Assembly: GCF_003610495.1 (NCBI RefSeq)
Contig: NZ_RAPK01000007.1
Location: forward strand, 372,001 to 436,000
Length of the DNA stretch: 64,000 bases
Origin: Sinobaca qinghaiensis
GTDB taxonomy: Bacteria; Bacillota; Bacilli; Bacillales; Marinococcaceae
Direction: 5' to 3'
The first letter of the stretch is position 1; each line of letters opens with the position of its first letter. This document shows positions 1 through 8,422 of the stretch, one piece after another. The notes under the pieces were generated by a model. That model saw nothing but the letters and a program-made list of their open reading frames with translations. It was not told the DNA's origin and did no database searches. A program made the translations under genes and the position numbers.

Positions 1-36
1 TTCTGACATTGACTTCTCCCCGCCTGTTTGATACGT

Positions 37-65
37 TTAATTCACTTTGTATACGTTGGTATACT
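37..65 (+). promoter_or_regulatory. candidate sigma-A promoter for the DegV gene
   Basis: A TATACT -10 element at 60-65 is preceded by TGG (extended -10). A weak -35 (TTAATT, 37-42) lies 17 bases upstream. The hexamer GTATAC occurs twice, four bases apart (49-64), overlapping the -10. It could be an operator, or simply a chance feature of an AT-rich promoter. Confidence 0.4.
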
Positions 66-114
66 GGGATCTTTCATGATTTTAATTAAATGACAGGAAA
101 GCAGGCGTCTATTT

Positions 115-960
115 ATGAAAAAAATAAAAATCGTAACGGATTCAACTCTTGATATGAGTGAAGAAGACATTCTAAAGTACGGAGTAAAAGTAGTTCCGCT
201 TTCTATTTCCATAGATGAAGAAACCTTTTTGGACAGAATAGATATTTCTCCACAGGAATTCATAAAAAAAATGAAAGCTTCTAATGAATTACCTAAAACC
301 TCCCAGCCTTCTCCGGGTGCTTTTGCCAAGGTATACGATGAGATTCATAAAGAAGGTTTCCAGGTTTTATCGATACATGCCTCAAGCGGACTCAGTGGTA
401 CGATTAATGCTGCCTATACTGCTTCTGAGATGACAGAAGCTGATGTCACTATAGTAGATTCCAAGTTCATTTCGAAAGCGCTGTCTTTTCAAGTGGAAGA
501 AGCATGCGAGATGGCAGCCGAGGATAAATCCATGGCTGAAATAGTTACGAAATTGGAACAGGTTCAAAAGAACACCCACCTGTTTGTCGTAGTGCATACT
601 CTGGAGAATTTAATAAAAGGCGGCCGGATTGGGAAAGGACGCGGACTGATCGGCACTCTGCTTAAAATAAAACCTATTGCTGTTCTTGAAGATGGTGTAT
701 ATGCGCCGGTAACAAAAGTAAGAAGTTCCTCTCAGGTCATTCGTTTTCTAAGTGAACAGTTCGCTTCCGATACTGCCGGACGCACCGTTAAAAAAGCCGG
801 CATTGCTCACGCGGATGGAAAAGAGCTTGCTTTAAAAACATCTGAGGCGATCAGAAAAACTGCTCCCGGGCTTACCATTCCCATTGAGGACACTACACCG
901 GTTATCAGCACACACACAGGTCCCGGTGCCATAGCTTTTATGTACGAATTAGAGGAATAA
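115..960 (+). CDS. DegV family fatty-acid-binding protein
   Basis: The 281-residue product has the usual DegV family length. These cytosolic proteins bind a fatty acid between two alpha/beta domains; FakB proteins of the family present fatty acids to the FakA kinase for phospholipid synthesis. The N-terminal 'IVTDSTLDM' with its T-D-S, the central 'HASSGLSGTINAA' loop (fatty-acid carboxylate site) and the later 'GGRIGKG' stretch are the family landmarks. The ATG at 115 follows an AGGAAAG site. The gene is monocistronic: the next gene is convergent. Which of the several DegV paralogs of Bacillaceae it matches cannot be told from sequence alone. Confidence 0.9.
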   Translation: MKKIKIVTDSTLDMSEEDILKYGVKVVPLSISIDEETFLDRIDISPQEFIKKMKASNELPKTSQPSPGAFAKVYDEIHKEGFQVLSIHASSGLSGTINAAYTASEMTEADVTIVDSKFISKALSFQVEEACEMAAEDKSMAEIVTKLEQVQKNTHLFVVVHTLENLIKGGRIGKGRGLIGTLLKIKPIAVLEDGVYAPVTKVRSSSQVIRFLSEQFASDTAGRTVKKAGIAHADGKELALKTSEAIRKTAPGLTIPIEDTTPVISTHTGPGAIAFMYELEE

Positions 961-990
961 AAAAAACAAGCTGCCGCAAGGGAGCTTGTT
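961..990 (-). terminator. intrinsic terminator, mainly for the minus-strand oxidoreductase
   Basis: AACAAGCT (965-972) pairs with AGCTTGTT (983-990). On the minus strand the hairpin is followed by six U. On the plus strand the tail is not U-rich, so it fits the convergent minus gene better than degV. Confidence 0.65.
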
Positions 991-1018
991 GATTCATCTT
1001 AATAGATCGGAACTATTA

Positions 1019-1930
1019 TTACTTACTGAATTCTAATTTTTGAATAATATCTTCAGCCAGTTCATGCACAAGGCGGACCTGGTCATTTGTGTTTTCCGCA
1101 GGCGATGAACCATTCCGAACTGCAGACAGGAAATCTTCAATCATAGGTGTAAATCCTCTCTTCGTTAATGTTGGTTCCCAGTCATCTTCTGCCTGCTTTT
1201 CTGTTCGTTTATCTTTTAAAATATACAGCTCCCGAACATTCTCCGCTACTCTTTTTTCATCCGCTCCGGCCGCTTCCGCACGTTCCTCCGATGCTCCATT
1301 CACTCTGTTCATTACAGCGATTGCTGTACTCCCTCCGCCTGTTATCTGCACCACTGCGTGATGCAGGCAGTTTTCTTTCACTTCACCGGAAACATGCACG
1401 TGTTCAATATCGTGCGGAAATAGAAAAAGAACAGTATCAATCACATGGATAAAATCATCCAGCACAAATTCTCTTACAGTATCCAATTGGAAGGTTCGGT
1501 TTTTCTGCATCAGAATCATAGTAGGGTCTTTTACTTCTTTAAGCTTCTGGTAGACTTTAGCATACCGCCTGTTAAATCCAACCATAAGTAATAAACCTAG
1601 TCGATTTGCTTTATCAATCAACCGGTTGGTGGCCTCTGCATTATTTGTTAACGGCTTATCTACATACACATGTATATTGTGATCGAGTAGAAAATCAATA
1701 ATTTTCTCATGGGAGTCGGTGGATGAATGAACAAAGGCTGCATCAAGCTTTTGTTCTACGAGAGTTTCTAAAGAGGTGTGGCCATTACTAATATGAAAAC
1801 GATCCATTACGTCCTGCAGTACTTGTTCATTTCTGGTGCACAAGTGAATATCTATCTGCTTCATTTGGGATATACTGGGCAGATATGCTTTTAACGCTAT
1901 ATTACCTAGTCCAATTATTCCTATTTTCAT
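1019..1930 (-). CDS. Gfo/Idh/MocA family NAD(P)-dependent oxidoreductase
   Basis: The N-terminus 'MKIGIIGLGNIALKAYLP' is the Rossmann GxGxxx nucleotide site. 'YVDKPLTNN' carries the E/D-K-P motif whose lysine is catalytic in this family. The substrate is probably a sugar, inositol or related polyol, but nothing in the sequence fixes it. I chose the ATG at 1930 (303 residues) because GGAGGG sits six bases upstream; an in-frame start 45 bases earlier has no comparable site. An acidic, variable segment near residues 215-260 is followed by a conserved C-terminal helix. The gene stands alone between convergent degV and a divergent two-component operon. Confidence 0.85.
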   Translation of the reverse strand: MKIGIIGLGNIALKAYLPSISQMKQIDIHLCTRNEQVLQDVMDRFHISNGHTSLETLVEQKLDAAFVHSSTDSHEKIIDFLLDHNIHVYVDKPLTNNAEATNRLIDKANRLGLLLMVGFNRRYAKVYQKLKEVKDPTMILMQKNRTFQLDTVREFVLDDFIHVIDTVLFLFPHDIEHVHVSGEVKENCLHHAVVQITGGGSTAIAVMNRVNGASEERAEAAGADEKRVAENVRELYILKDKRTEKQAEDDWEPTLTKRGFTPMIEDFLSAVRNGSSPAENTNDQVRLVHELAEDIIQKLEFSK

Positions 1931-2126
1931 GATTCCCTCCAGTAGAACGTTTTTTTTATAGTATAGCAGGTCCATGCCATGACCTGAATCCTTCTTTTTC
2001 CATCAGCCACCTTTAAGAAAATCTCATGCGCTTCCCCCAGGAGTGTTTTCTTTCCAGGTGCTTCTTTAGTTTTGACTATGGAAGGCTATATAATAGAAGG
2101 AGATTCCCAGGATAGGATGGATACAT

Positions 2127-3728
2127 ATGTTTTCTTCTTTTAAGCAGTTTCCCTTAAAGCTCCTGCATAAAATGATTTTATTAATGAGCGTGCTTTTAGT
2201 TATCAGCATTGGCACAGCTGCCTTTTTTGTGTTCGTAGTGCTTTCCGATTCCCTGGAAAAAAATGTAGGTGACAATGCTTTGAATCTTGCGATTACAGTA
2301 GCTAATATACCTGATATACAGGAAGCATTCGGCAGAGAAAATCCTGAAGCTGTTATTCAGCCGATAGTGGACCCGATGCGCGAGCAGACCGATGCTGAAT
2401 TTATTGTAGTAGGCAATACCGAAGAAATACGTTACTCCCATCCGGATCCGGACCGTATAGGAGAGCAGATGATCGGAGCAGACAATGACCGTGCTCTGCT
2501 TCGGGGCGAAAGCTATGTAAGCCGGGAGGAAGGATCGCTTGGCCCTTCTATCCGCGGTAAGGCACCTGTTTATGATGAAGACGGCACAATTATCGGAGTT
2601 GTGTCTGTTGGTTTCCTTGTAAACGAAGTAAATGATACGATAAACGCATTTCGTACAGAAATCATGTTTCTTCTGGCTTTTCTGCTGACCGTCAGTATTA
2701 TAGGTGCCGTGTTTATTGCCTATCATATAAAAAAACAATTATTCGGCCTAGAACCGGCAGAAATTTCACAGCTTTATCTTCAAAAAGAAACGATACTGCA
2801 GACTACTTATGAGGGAATTATTGCTTTTGACCGCCACTTTGAGCCAACTTTAATTAACCATGCTGCTTCCACTATTGCAGCTTCCTTAAAATACTCCCAT
2901 AAAGATGAAAAAGAAAATTATCTCGTCGGCCTGATCCCTGCTTCCATGGTAGAGGATGTATACTATTCCGGAGAAAGCTTGTCGAAGCAGGAAATACCAT
3001 TTGATAACACGACTTTAATACTGAGTCTTATTCCGATTAAACATGAAAAAGAATCTGTAGGAGCAGTTGCTTCCTTTCACCATAAGTCCGAGCTGGATGT
3101 AATGGCGAAGGAACTATCCCAGACGCTGCAGTATGCAGATACATTGAGAGCGCAGTCACATGAGTTTTTCAACAAGCTATTTACTATTTCAGGAATGCTG
3201 CAGCTTGGAAAAAAAGAAGACGCCGTTCAGTATATCCAAGAAGAAACCAATATCCAGCAGAGCCGCCTGCAGTTTTTCATTAAAAATGTATCTGATCCGG
3301 CACTGGCAGGACTTTTAATCGGAAAGTACAATCAGGCTTCTGAATTAAAAACAGCCCTGCATATTGACGAGGAAAGCAGCTTAACCTCTCTACTGTCCGA
3401 ACAACAGCGCAGAACGCTGTTAACCGTTATCGGTAATTTAATCGAGAACGCCTTTGACGCATTGGCAGGGCAGCCTGATCCAGCTGTATGGATTCATTTT
3501 CATGATGCCGGTAACAATATTATTATAGAAGTTGAAGATAATGGTCCTGGTATTTCTGAGGATGTAACAGATTCTTTATTTGAAAAAGGAATAACGACAA
3601 AACAAGAAAAAGACCGCGGTATCGGACTTCACCTCTGTCATATCCAGATAAAGGAGGCAGGCGGCACAATCTATGTAGAAGAGGGAGAATACGGCGGTGC
3701 CTGCTTTATTGCAGTGATCCCTAAATAA
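2127..3728 (+). CDS. CitA/DcuS-type sensor histidine kinase
   Basis: This 533-residue membrane kinase has the CitA/DcuS/DctS architecture. A TM helix lies near residues 13-35, followed by an extracytoplasmic sensor domain (about 36-170) with the dicarboxylate/citrate-type 'YSHPDPDRIG' stretch. A second TM helix (about 178-200) leads to a cytoplasmic PAS region, a dimerisation helix with phospho-acceptor His345 ('QSHEFFNKL') and an ATPase domain ('NLIENAFDAL' N-box, 'EDNGPGI' G-box). The ATG at 2127 has AGGATGG upstream. The response-regulator gene follows after 15 bases, and a CitMHS transporter lies convergent beyond it. The likely signal is external citrate or another di/tricarboxylate; the exact ligand is inferred, not shown. 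Confidence 0.88.
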   Translation: MFSSFKQFPLKLLHKMILLMSVLLVISIGTAAFFVFVVLSDSLEKNVGDNALNLAITVANIPDIQEAFGRENPEAVIQPIVDPMREQTDAEFIVVGNTEEIRYSHPDPDRIGEQMIGADNDRALLRGESYVSREEGSLGPSIRGKAPVYDEDGTIIGVVSVGFLVNEVNDTINAFRTEIMFLLAFLLTVSIIGAVFIAYHIKKQLFGLEPAEISQLYLQKETILQTTYEGIIAFDRHFEPTLINHAASTIAASLKYSHKDEKENYLVGLIPASMVEDVYYSGESLSKQEIPFDNTTLILSLIPIKHEKESVGAVASFHHKSELDVMAKELSQTLQYADTLRAQSHEFFNKLFTISGMLQLGKKEDAVQYIQEETNIQQSRLQFFIKNVSDPALAGLLIGKYNQASELKTALHIDEESSLTSLLSEQQRRTLLTVIGNLIENAFDALAGQPDPAVWIHFHDAGNNIIIEVEDNGPGISEDVTDSLFEKGITTKQEKDRGIGLHLCHIQIKEAGGTIYVEEGEYGGACFIAVIPK

Positions 3729-3743
3729 AAGGAGGAATCGGCG

Positions 3744-4445
3744 TTGACCACGCTAAGCGTATTAATTGTAGAAGACGACTTCAGAGTTGCCGGCATCATC
3801 GAAGATGCGGTTCATAATAGTTCCTCGTACCAGGTTATCAATAAAACCAAAACAGCACGGGAAACAATCGATTTTCTTAAAAGCTGTCCCTCGCTTCCAG
3901 ACTTAGTTCTTCTCGATGTATATATTCCGGATGCGGACGGCCTTTCCCTTCTTCGTGAGATACGGGAGTTATACGGGAAGCTTGATATTATTATGATTAC
4001 GGCTGCCCGCGAGACTGAAACGATACAGGAAGCAATTCGATCAGGTATTTACGATTATATTTTAAAGCCGATAGATTTTCAGCGGTTTCAGGAAACGCTG
4101 AAGCAATATGCCAGCCATCATGCCATGCTTCAGCAGCAGGAAGAGCTTGAACAGGAGGATATCGATCGGCTTATCCATCAGAAGAAAAACACGGCTTCCC
4201 GACTGGACGAAGTGCTGCCTAAAGGAATCGATCCTGCCACTCTTGAACATATTAAACATTCCCTTAATAAAGAGCAGGCGGGCGTTTCTGCAGCAAAAGC
4301 TGCCGGCCTGGCAGGGGTAAGCCGCCCTACAGCCCGGCGTTATCTGGAATATCTGGCCAGCATAAATTATGCAGAAGTATTTTCAAGCTACGGAGATCCG
4401 GGAAGGCCTCAGCGTCTTTACCAGGTTACAGCCCGTAGAAATTAA
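3744..4445 (+). CDS. CitT/DctR-type response regulator
   Basis: The 233-residue product has an N-terminal receiver domain with the acidic pair 'VEDD' (10-12), phospho-acceptor Asp58 ('LLDVYIP') and Lys in 'ILKPID'. The C-terminal helix-turn-helix ('LAGVSRPTARRYLEYL') is of the CitB/DcuR family. The start is TTG at 3744, decided by a near-perfect AAAGGAGG at 3728-3735 eight bases upstream. It is co-transcribed with the sensor kinase and ends at a shared bidirectional terminator. By family precedent it would activate a nearby transporter gene, and the facing CitMHS gene is the obvious target. Confidence 0.9.
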   Translation: MTTLSVLIVEDDFRVAGIIEDAVHNSSSYQVINKTKTARETIDFLKSCPSLPDLVLLDVYIPDADGLSLLREIRELYGKLDIIMITAARETETIQEAIRSGIYDYILKPIDFQRFQETLKQYASHHAMLQQQEELEQEDIDRLIHQKKNTASRLDEVLPKGIDPATLEHIKHSLNKEQAGVSAAKAAGLAGVSRPTARRYLEYLASINYAEVFSSYGDPGRPQRLYQVTARRN

Positions 4446-4473
4446 AAAGCACCTGCCGGGGCAGGTGCTTTTT
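4444..4473. terminator. bidirectional intrinsic terminator
   Basis: AAAAAGCACCTGC and GCAGGTGCTTTTT form a strong hairpin with A and U tracts on both sides. It serves the response regulator (plus) and the CitMHS transporter (minus). Confidence 0.9.
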
Positions 4474-5805
4474 CTATACTCCTATAATGCCAATCATCCA
4501 TGCAACGCCTAATAGAATGATGCTGAACCCCCATACCCAGAAAAACGAATAGCGCAGGTGCCTGCCCATCTCAATACCAGCAAGGCCAAGTCCAAGCCAT
4601 AAAGCAGGGGCAAATGGACTCACCATCGTTCCAATGATATTTCCAATTACCAGCGTATATATAATCGTTGTTGAAGCTACTCCTGCCTGAGAGACAATTT
4701 GTTCTACAATTGGAACCAAGGCAAAGTAATAAGCATCTGTACTTAATACTAAATCAAATGGAACACCGAACAAGCCGATAATAATGTGCAGATATGGAAT
4801 AAAAACAGCCGGCAGCAGGTTAACAATATCCCCTGCCATTTCATCAAGCATTCCCGTTCCTTCTAAAATTCCTAAAAATGAACCCGCAGCCAAAATAATA
4901 CCTGCCATCATCAGGGCATTTGGTGCGTGGGCCTTAATGCGGTCCATTTGCTCATCCACTTTTGGGTAATTCAACGGAAGTGCAATCGCAAGACCTATCA
5001 TAAATACAAATCCGGAAGGAAGAAAGCCGCTCATCAGCATGCCTATTACCCCAGCGGTCAGCAGAATATTAATCCACAGCAGTTTCGGTCTTCTCAGCTT
5101 TTCCCGCTCTTCCTCATGAACCGTCATTTCCTTTGCAGTCACATCTACGGCTGCAGCTGATTCACGGTACGCTTCTATACCAAATTTTTGTTCTATACGT
5201 TTCTTCTCTCTCCATCCAAACAATGCTCCGATAATAAACAGCAGTCCGATTTCTATAAGCTGAAGAGGAATGAGAGGCCTCCACAATTCGACAGGATCCA
5301 TATTCAATACAGAAGCCGCTCTCCCGATCGGTCCTGCCCAGGGAAGCAGGTTCATCACTCCAATACTCAGGACAACAAGCAGCATCAATAAATAAGGACT
5401 CATATGCAGTCGTTTGTATAAAGGCAGTAGTGCAGGGATCGTAATAAGAAAGGTTGATGCCCCCGATCCGTCAAGTCCTGCAATGATTGCAATAGCGATA
5501 GTTACCATCGCTACGATTATCACATTTCCTCTTGTAAGGGAAACAAGTTTTTTTATTATTGGATCAAATAAACCAGCATCCTGCATAATTCCGAAAAACA
5601 ATATAGCAAATATAAACATAATAACGACAGATATGACGGCATCAATACCATCTTCAAAGTATCCTGTTAATTCAGCGGCACCGGTCCCCAGAAGCAGTGC
5701 ACTAATAACAGGAATAAGTATTAATGCTACTACGGGGGATATTTTTTTGGTAATAAGCAGGGTAACAATAGTAAAAATCGTTATAAATCCTAATAAACTA
5801 GTCAT
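4474..5805 (-). CDS. CitMHS family citrate-metal transporter
   Basis: The roughly 443-residue polytopic membrane protein has 11-12 hydrophobic segments and a charged cytoplasmic loop near the middle (about 205-250). The 'GLDGSGASTFLITIPALLPL' region and overall layout match the CitMHS family, which takes up citrate as a complex with Mg2+, Ca2+ or another divalent cation together with protons. The ATG at 5805 is preferred over a GTG 18 bases upstream because GAGGAGGAA (5811-5820) is correctly placed for it. A cre-like site lies about 40 bases upstream, and the adjacent CitA/CitB-type two-component pair probably regulates it. A related substrate such as isocitrate cannot be excluded. Confidence 0.85.
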   Translation of the reverse strand: MTSLLGFITIFTIVTLLITKKISPVVALILIPVISALLLGTGAAELTGYFEDGIDAVISVVIMFIFAILFFGIMQDAGLFDPIIKKLVSLTRGNVIIVAMVTIAIAIIAGLDGSGASTFLITIPALLPLYKRLHMSPYLLMLLVVLSIGVMNLLPWAGPIGRAASVLNMDPVELWRPLIPLQLIEIGLLFIIGALFGWREKKRIEQKFGIEAYRESAAAVDVTAKEMTVHEEEREKLRRPKLLWINILLTAGVIGMLMSGFLPSGFVFMIGLAIALPLNYPKVDEQMDRIKAHAPNALMMAGIILAAGSFLGILEGTGMLDEMAGDIVNLLPAVFIPYLHIIIGLFGVPFDLVLSTDAYYFALVPIVEQIVSQAGVASTTIIYTLVIGNIIGTMVSPFAPALWLGLGLAGIEMGRHLRYSFFWVWGFSIILLGVAWMIGIIGV

Positions 5806-5844
5806 TATTCGTTCCTCCTCCACTCTATCTTCGGTTAGCTTTAT

Positions 5845-5860
5845 TTGTATGCGCTTGCAT
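5845..5860. promoter_or_regulatory. candidate CcpA cre site upstream of the CitMHS gene
   Basis: TTGTATGCGCTTGCAT fits the relaxed cre consensus WTGNAANCGNWWNCAW with one mismatch and is nearly palindromic. It lies 40-55 bases upstream of the transporter start, where CcpA would repress. citM of B. subtilis is known to be catabolite repressed. Confidence 0.55.
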
Positions 5861-5974
5861 AATAAAGCAGAAAGATTTATCTGCTAAATTTATCAGACAA
5901 TTCTTTCGAGTGTAACCTTAGAAACATATTGAAATGAAAAGAAAGTTAAAAACATTCTGCTCATAAAAATGAAC

Positions 5975-6005
5975 AAAAAAAAGCCCTCTGCTTTTAGCAG
6001 AGAGC
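5975..6005 (-). terminator. intrinsic terminator of glpF
   Basis: CTCTGC (5986-5991) pairs with GCAGAG (5997-6002), extended by AGC/GCT around one mismatch. On the minus strand it is followed by eight U. Confidence 0.8.
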
Positions 6006-6014
6006 TGTTGAACG

Positions 6015-6863
6015 CTACATTTTAGGTGTTGCTTTTTCATGAACAATATTGCGTCCCGGTCTGTCTTGTTTCGTTGATTTGCGCTCCATCATAATGGTTG
6101 TAAGCTGAACAGCCAAGAATACAGCTAATACGATGAAATAAGCCGGCGTGGTTATTCCATTAAACCAGGAATTATAGCTGAGTGCCCCGAGTGATCCGCC
6201 AAGAAGCGGTCCTACTATTGGTACCCAGGCATAGCCCCAGTCTGACTTTCCTTTTCCTGCAATAGGCATGAAAAAGTGTACAAGCCGCGGTCCAAAATCA
6301 CGTGCCGGGTTGATTGCATACCCGGTAGTACCGCCGAGAGATAAACCGATAACAATAATTAACGCTCCTACAATGAGAGGATTCAATCCTTCCGTAAAAT
6401 CGTTTGCTCCGATAGCCAGGATTCCGAATACCAGCATAAATGTACCGAGTGCTTCACCAAAAAAGTTGGACGGCCGGAAACGAATTGCCGGATCTGTAGC
6501 AAAAACTGCAAGTTTTGCACCCTGATCTTCTGTTTCTTTGAAATGAGGATAGTAGTGGAGCCATACGAGCGTGCCTCCAATAAATGCTCCAATCACCTGA
6601 GCTGCAATGTAGCCTGGTACGCTTGCCCAAGGGAAATCTCCTGCCATTGCAAGACCAACCGTTACAGCTGGATTAATGTGCGCATCACTTATCTGTCCTA
6701 CCGCATAAATAGCCATTGCAACCCCGAGACCCCAGGCAATAGTAATAACTATCCAGCCGGACCCTTCTGATTTTGATTTCTTCAATACTACGCCTGCTAC
6801 AACACCACCACCGAAAATAATAAGTATCATTGTGCCCAGCAGTTCTCCAATAAATGGCGACAT
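6015..6863 (-). CDS. glpF: glycerol uptake facilitator (aquaglyceroporin)
   Basis: The 282-residue major intrinsic protein has six predicted TM helices and two half-helix NPA boxes, N64-P-A and N185-P-A-R. The second is followed by Asp189, the aquaglyceroporin rather than aquaporin signature. It lets glycerol diffuse into the cell for phosphorylation by GlpK, which is not encoded next to it. The ATG at 6863 has AAGGAGGA nine bases upstream. The gene is monocistronic with an unusually long leader (about 170 nt) that carries an intrinsic terminator. This suggests antitermination by a GlpP-like protein plus CcpA control at the promoter. A polar tail of about 25 residues follows the last helix. 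Confidence 0.93.
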   Translation of the reverse strand: MSPFIGELLGTMILIIFGGGVVAGVVLKKSKSEGSGWIVITIAWGLGVAMAIYAVGQISDAHINPAVTVGLAMAGDFPWASVPGYIAAQVIGAFIGGTLVWLHYYPHFKETEDQGAKLAVFATDPAIRFRPSNFFGEALGTFMLVFGILAIGANDFTEGLNPLIVGALIIVIGLSLGGTTGYAINPARDFGPRLVHFFMPIAGKGKSDWGYAWVPIVGPLLGGSLGALSYNSWFNGITTPAYFIVLAVFLAVQLTTIMMERKSTKQDRPGRNIVHEKATPKM

Positions 6864-6946
6864 GTTTGTTCCTCCTTTATATTATTAAAAATTATAAATA
6901 TTCAGAAAATAAAAGCTGTTTTCCTAGGTTACAGCTATCGCTACGC

Positions 6947-7006
6947 AAAAAAGACCAGTGGAAAATTAATCACGATACTATCGGCGTGAAAAATATCTAC
7001 TGGTCT
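6947..7006 (-). promoter_or_regulatory. leader terminator / putative GlpP antiterminator target upstream of glpF
   Basis: In the transcribed leader, AGACCAGT (7006-6999) pairs with ACTGGTCT (6959-6952), followed by U6. A second small stem (TCACG/CGTGA) sits inside the loop. This is an intrinsic terminator ahead of the gene, starting about 30 nt after the predicted transcription start. In B. subtilis the glp leaders carry such terminators, and GlpP with glycerol-3-phosphate lets transcription continue. The same mechanism is inferred here. Confidence 0.75.
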
Positions 7007-7042
7007 CATCTTCTCTTAGTAGCTCTTCATTAACTTAACTTG

Positions 7043-7071
7043 ATTATAAACGCATATGAAAACGTTGTCAA
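7043..7071 (-). promoter_or_regulatory. consensus sigma-A promoter of glpF
   Basis: TTGACA (7071-7066) and TATAAT (7048-7043) are both perfect and 17 bases apart on the minus strand. The predicted start is near 7036, giving a leader of about 172 nt. Such a strong promoter makes sense only if it is held down by other controls, here cre and the leader terminator. Confidence 0.85.
7056..7071. promoter_or_regulatory. CcpA cre site overlapping the glpF promoter
   Basis: The core TGAAAACGTTGTCA matches the B. subtilis cre consensus TGWAANCGNTNWCA at every position. It covers the -35 and half of the spacer, a position where CcpA would block RNA polymerase. Confidence 0.75.
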
Positions 7072-7080
7072 AGACTTTTT

Positions 7081-7878
7081 TTACTTTATTTCCGGCATAT
7101 AAGACAGTAATTCCTCATGCAGGGAAGGAGCACTTGCAATAAACGTTCCCTTTTCCAAAAGTGAGGGATTTTCATTAGAAAATGTCGTAGCGGATGCTCC
7201 TACCTCTTTTAATATAATTAAACTTCCGGCATAATCCCAGGGAGACAGTCGAAGATTAATATACGTATCGAGCCTTCCACAGGCAACATAGCACAATTCC
7301 AGCGCAGCTGAACCATAGGAACGGGCACTCCTCGATTTATGTACCAGGTCATGAAGCTTTTCCCCGCCATTTTTATGCTCCCATACAAGCCAGCGGCTGT
7401 TCAGGCCGACTATTGCTTTTTCAAGCGTTACCGGTTTTCTTTTTTCCAGTTGTTTATCATTTTGGAAGGCACCTTCCCCTTTTAGAGCTGTAAACCATTC
7501 CCGCTTCATCACGTCATAGACAATCCCCAGCTGCCCTACCCCATCTTCAAAAATTCCTATTGAGATGGCAAAGTTATACTGCTGATGAACAAAATTAGTC
7601 GTACCGTCAATAGGATCTATAATCCAGAGCACGCCTTTAGTAGAACGAAGCGACTCTCCTGTTCCTTCTTCCCCCAGCATTTGATGGTGCGGGTAATGAG
7701 CCGCTATTTTTTCTTTAAAGAAAGCTTCTGTTTGATAGTCCATTTCGGTTACTAAATCATTCACATTTGATTTTGTTTCTATATTTAAAGGTTTATCCAT
7801 AGAGGTTCTTATCGTTTCCCCTGCTTCTTCAACCCAGCCTTTCACTATATGTAATAATTCTGGATAGTTTATACTCAC
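7081..7878 (-). CDS. yktC: inositol monophosphatase family protein (YktC-like)
   Basis: The product belongs to the Mg2+-dependent lithium-sensitive phosphatase fold. 'GEEGTGE' (first metal ligand), 'WIIDPIDGTTNFVH' (DPxDGT motif) and the C-terminal 'WDYAGSLIILKEVGA' (WDxAA-type motif with metal Asp) are all present, so the enzyme should be active. Substrates in the family include inositol-1-phosphate and 3'-phosphoadenosine phosphate; the true one is not determined. I place the start at GTG 7878 (265 residues) because AGGAG is eight bases upstream; a GTG nine bases earlier has no room for a site. The glpF promoter begins right at its stop codon. Close to yktB/yktA as in B. subtilis. Confidence 0.85.
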   Translation of the reverse strand: MSINYPELLHIVKGWVEEAGETIRTSMDKPLNIETKSNVNDLVTEMDYQTEAFFKEKIAAHYPHHQMLGEEGTGESLRSTKGVLWIIDPIDGTTNFVHQQYNFAISIGIFEDGVGQLGIVYDVMKREWFTALKGEGAFQNDKQLEKRKPVTLEKAIVGLNSRWLVWEHKNGGEKLHDLVHKSRSARSYGSAALELCYVACGRLDTYINLRLSPWDYAGSLIILKEVGASATTFSNENPSLLEKGTFIASAPSLHEELLSYMPEIK

Positions 7879-7956
7879 CTTGACCACTCCTACTATTGTG
7901 TCTGTTTCTACATCTTATCTTATTTCCCGAAAAATGTCGCTTGTAACCATGACGCT

Positions 7957-7988
7957 TGAAAAAGAAAAGCCCGCCTGCGGCGGACTTT
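7957..7988 (-). terminator. intrinsic terminator of the 65-residue gene
   Basis: AAAG-CCGCC (7966-7975) pairs with GGCGG-CTTT (7979-7988) around one mismatch. The minus-strand side is U-rich. Confidence 0.7.
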
Positions 7989-8036
7989 GATTTATTGGAT
8001 ATTCACTTATGTTTACCTGCTGGCTGCATTTATTTA

Positions 8037-8234
8037 TTATACTTCAAGCCGTATTAGTTCCTGCCGGAATTTTTCAAGCCTGATTTTACAGTTTGCGATT
8101 TCATCCATGCAATTTTGTATTAATGCATCATGCAGCGTCACGAGTTCATAGTCTATTTCAAGCTTCAATACTGGAATCCGCTCTTCGGCATCTCTTCTTT
8201 TCAGCGTTTCTATGACTTGTTCCATCGTCTCCAC
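8037..8234 (-). CDS. small hypothetical protein, helical (possibly YkzI-like)
   Basis: The 65-residue charged protein is predicted to be almost entirely alpha-helical, with a leucine-rich C-terminal half ('CKIRLEKFRQELIRLE') that could form a coiled coil. It has no signal peptide or TM helix. A GGAG site lies four bases before the ATG, and a terminator follows. I do not recognise a domain. Position and size (next to yktB, divergent) resemble ykzI of B. subtilis, but I cannot verify sequence similarity. Confidence 0.6.
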   Translation of the reverse strand: METMEQVIETLKRRDAEERIPVLKLEIDYELVTLHDALIQNCMDEIANCKIRLEKFRQELIRLEV

Positions 8235-8363
8235 ACCCCTTTTTTAAATGGATATTCTCTGGACCTGGCTGCATCGGCACATATAACAAAATTTTCAGAC
8301 ATTTTGTTTCTGATAGTATATCACATGATTAATGAAAAGCAACAAAAAATCTCCTGCTAATAT

Positions 8364-8392
8364 TTGCGACTTTTTTTAATAACGGATATGAT
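8364..8392 (+). promoter_or_regulatory. sigma-A promoter of yktB
   Basis: TTGCGA (8364-8369) and TATGAT (8387-8392) are 17 bases apart, 30 bases ahead of the yktB start. Confidence 0.6.
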
Positions 8393-8422
8393 GTATCTAT
8401 TGGAAAAAAGGGGGAAACACAC

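Noticed and set aside
2196-2738. Minus-strand open frame of 180 codons inside the sensor kinase gene
   Set aside because: No ribosome site, unnatural composition (many Tyr, Cys, His), and it is antisense to a clear histidine kinase.
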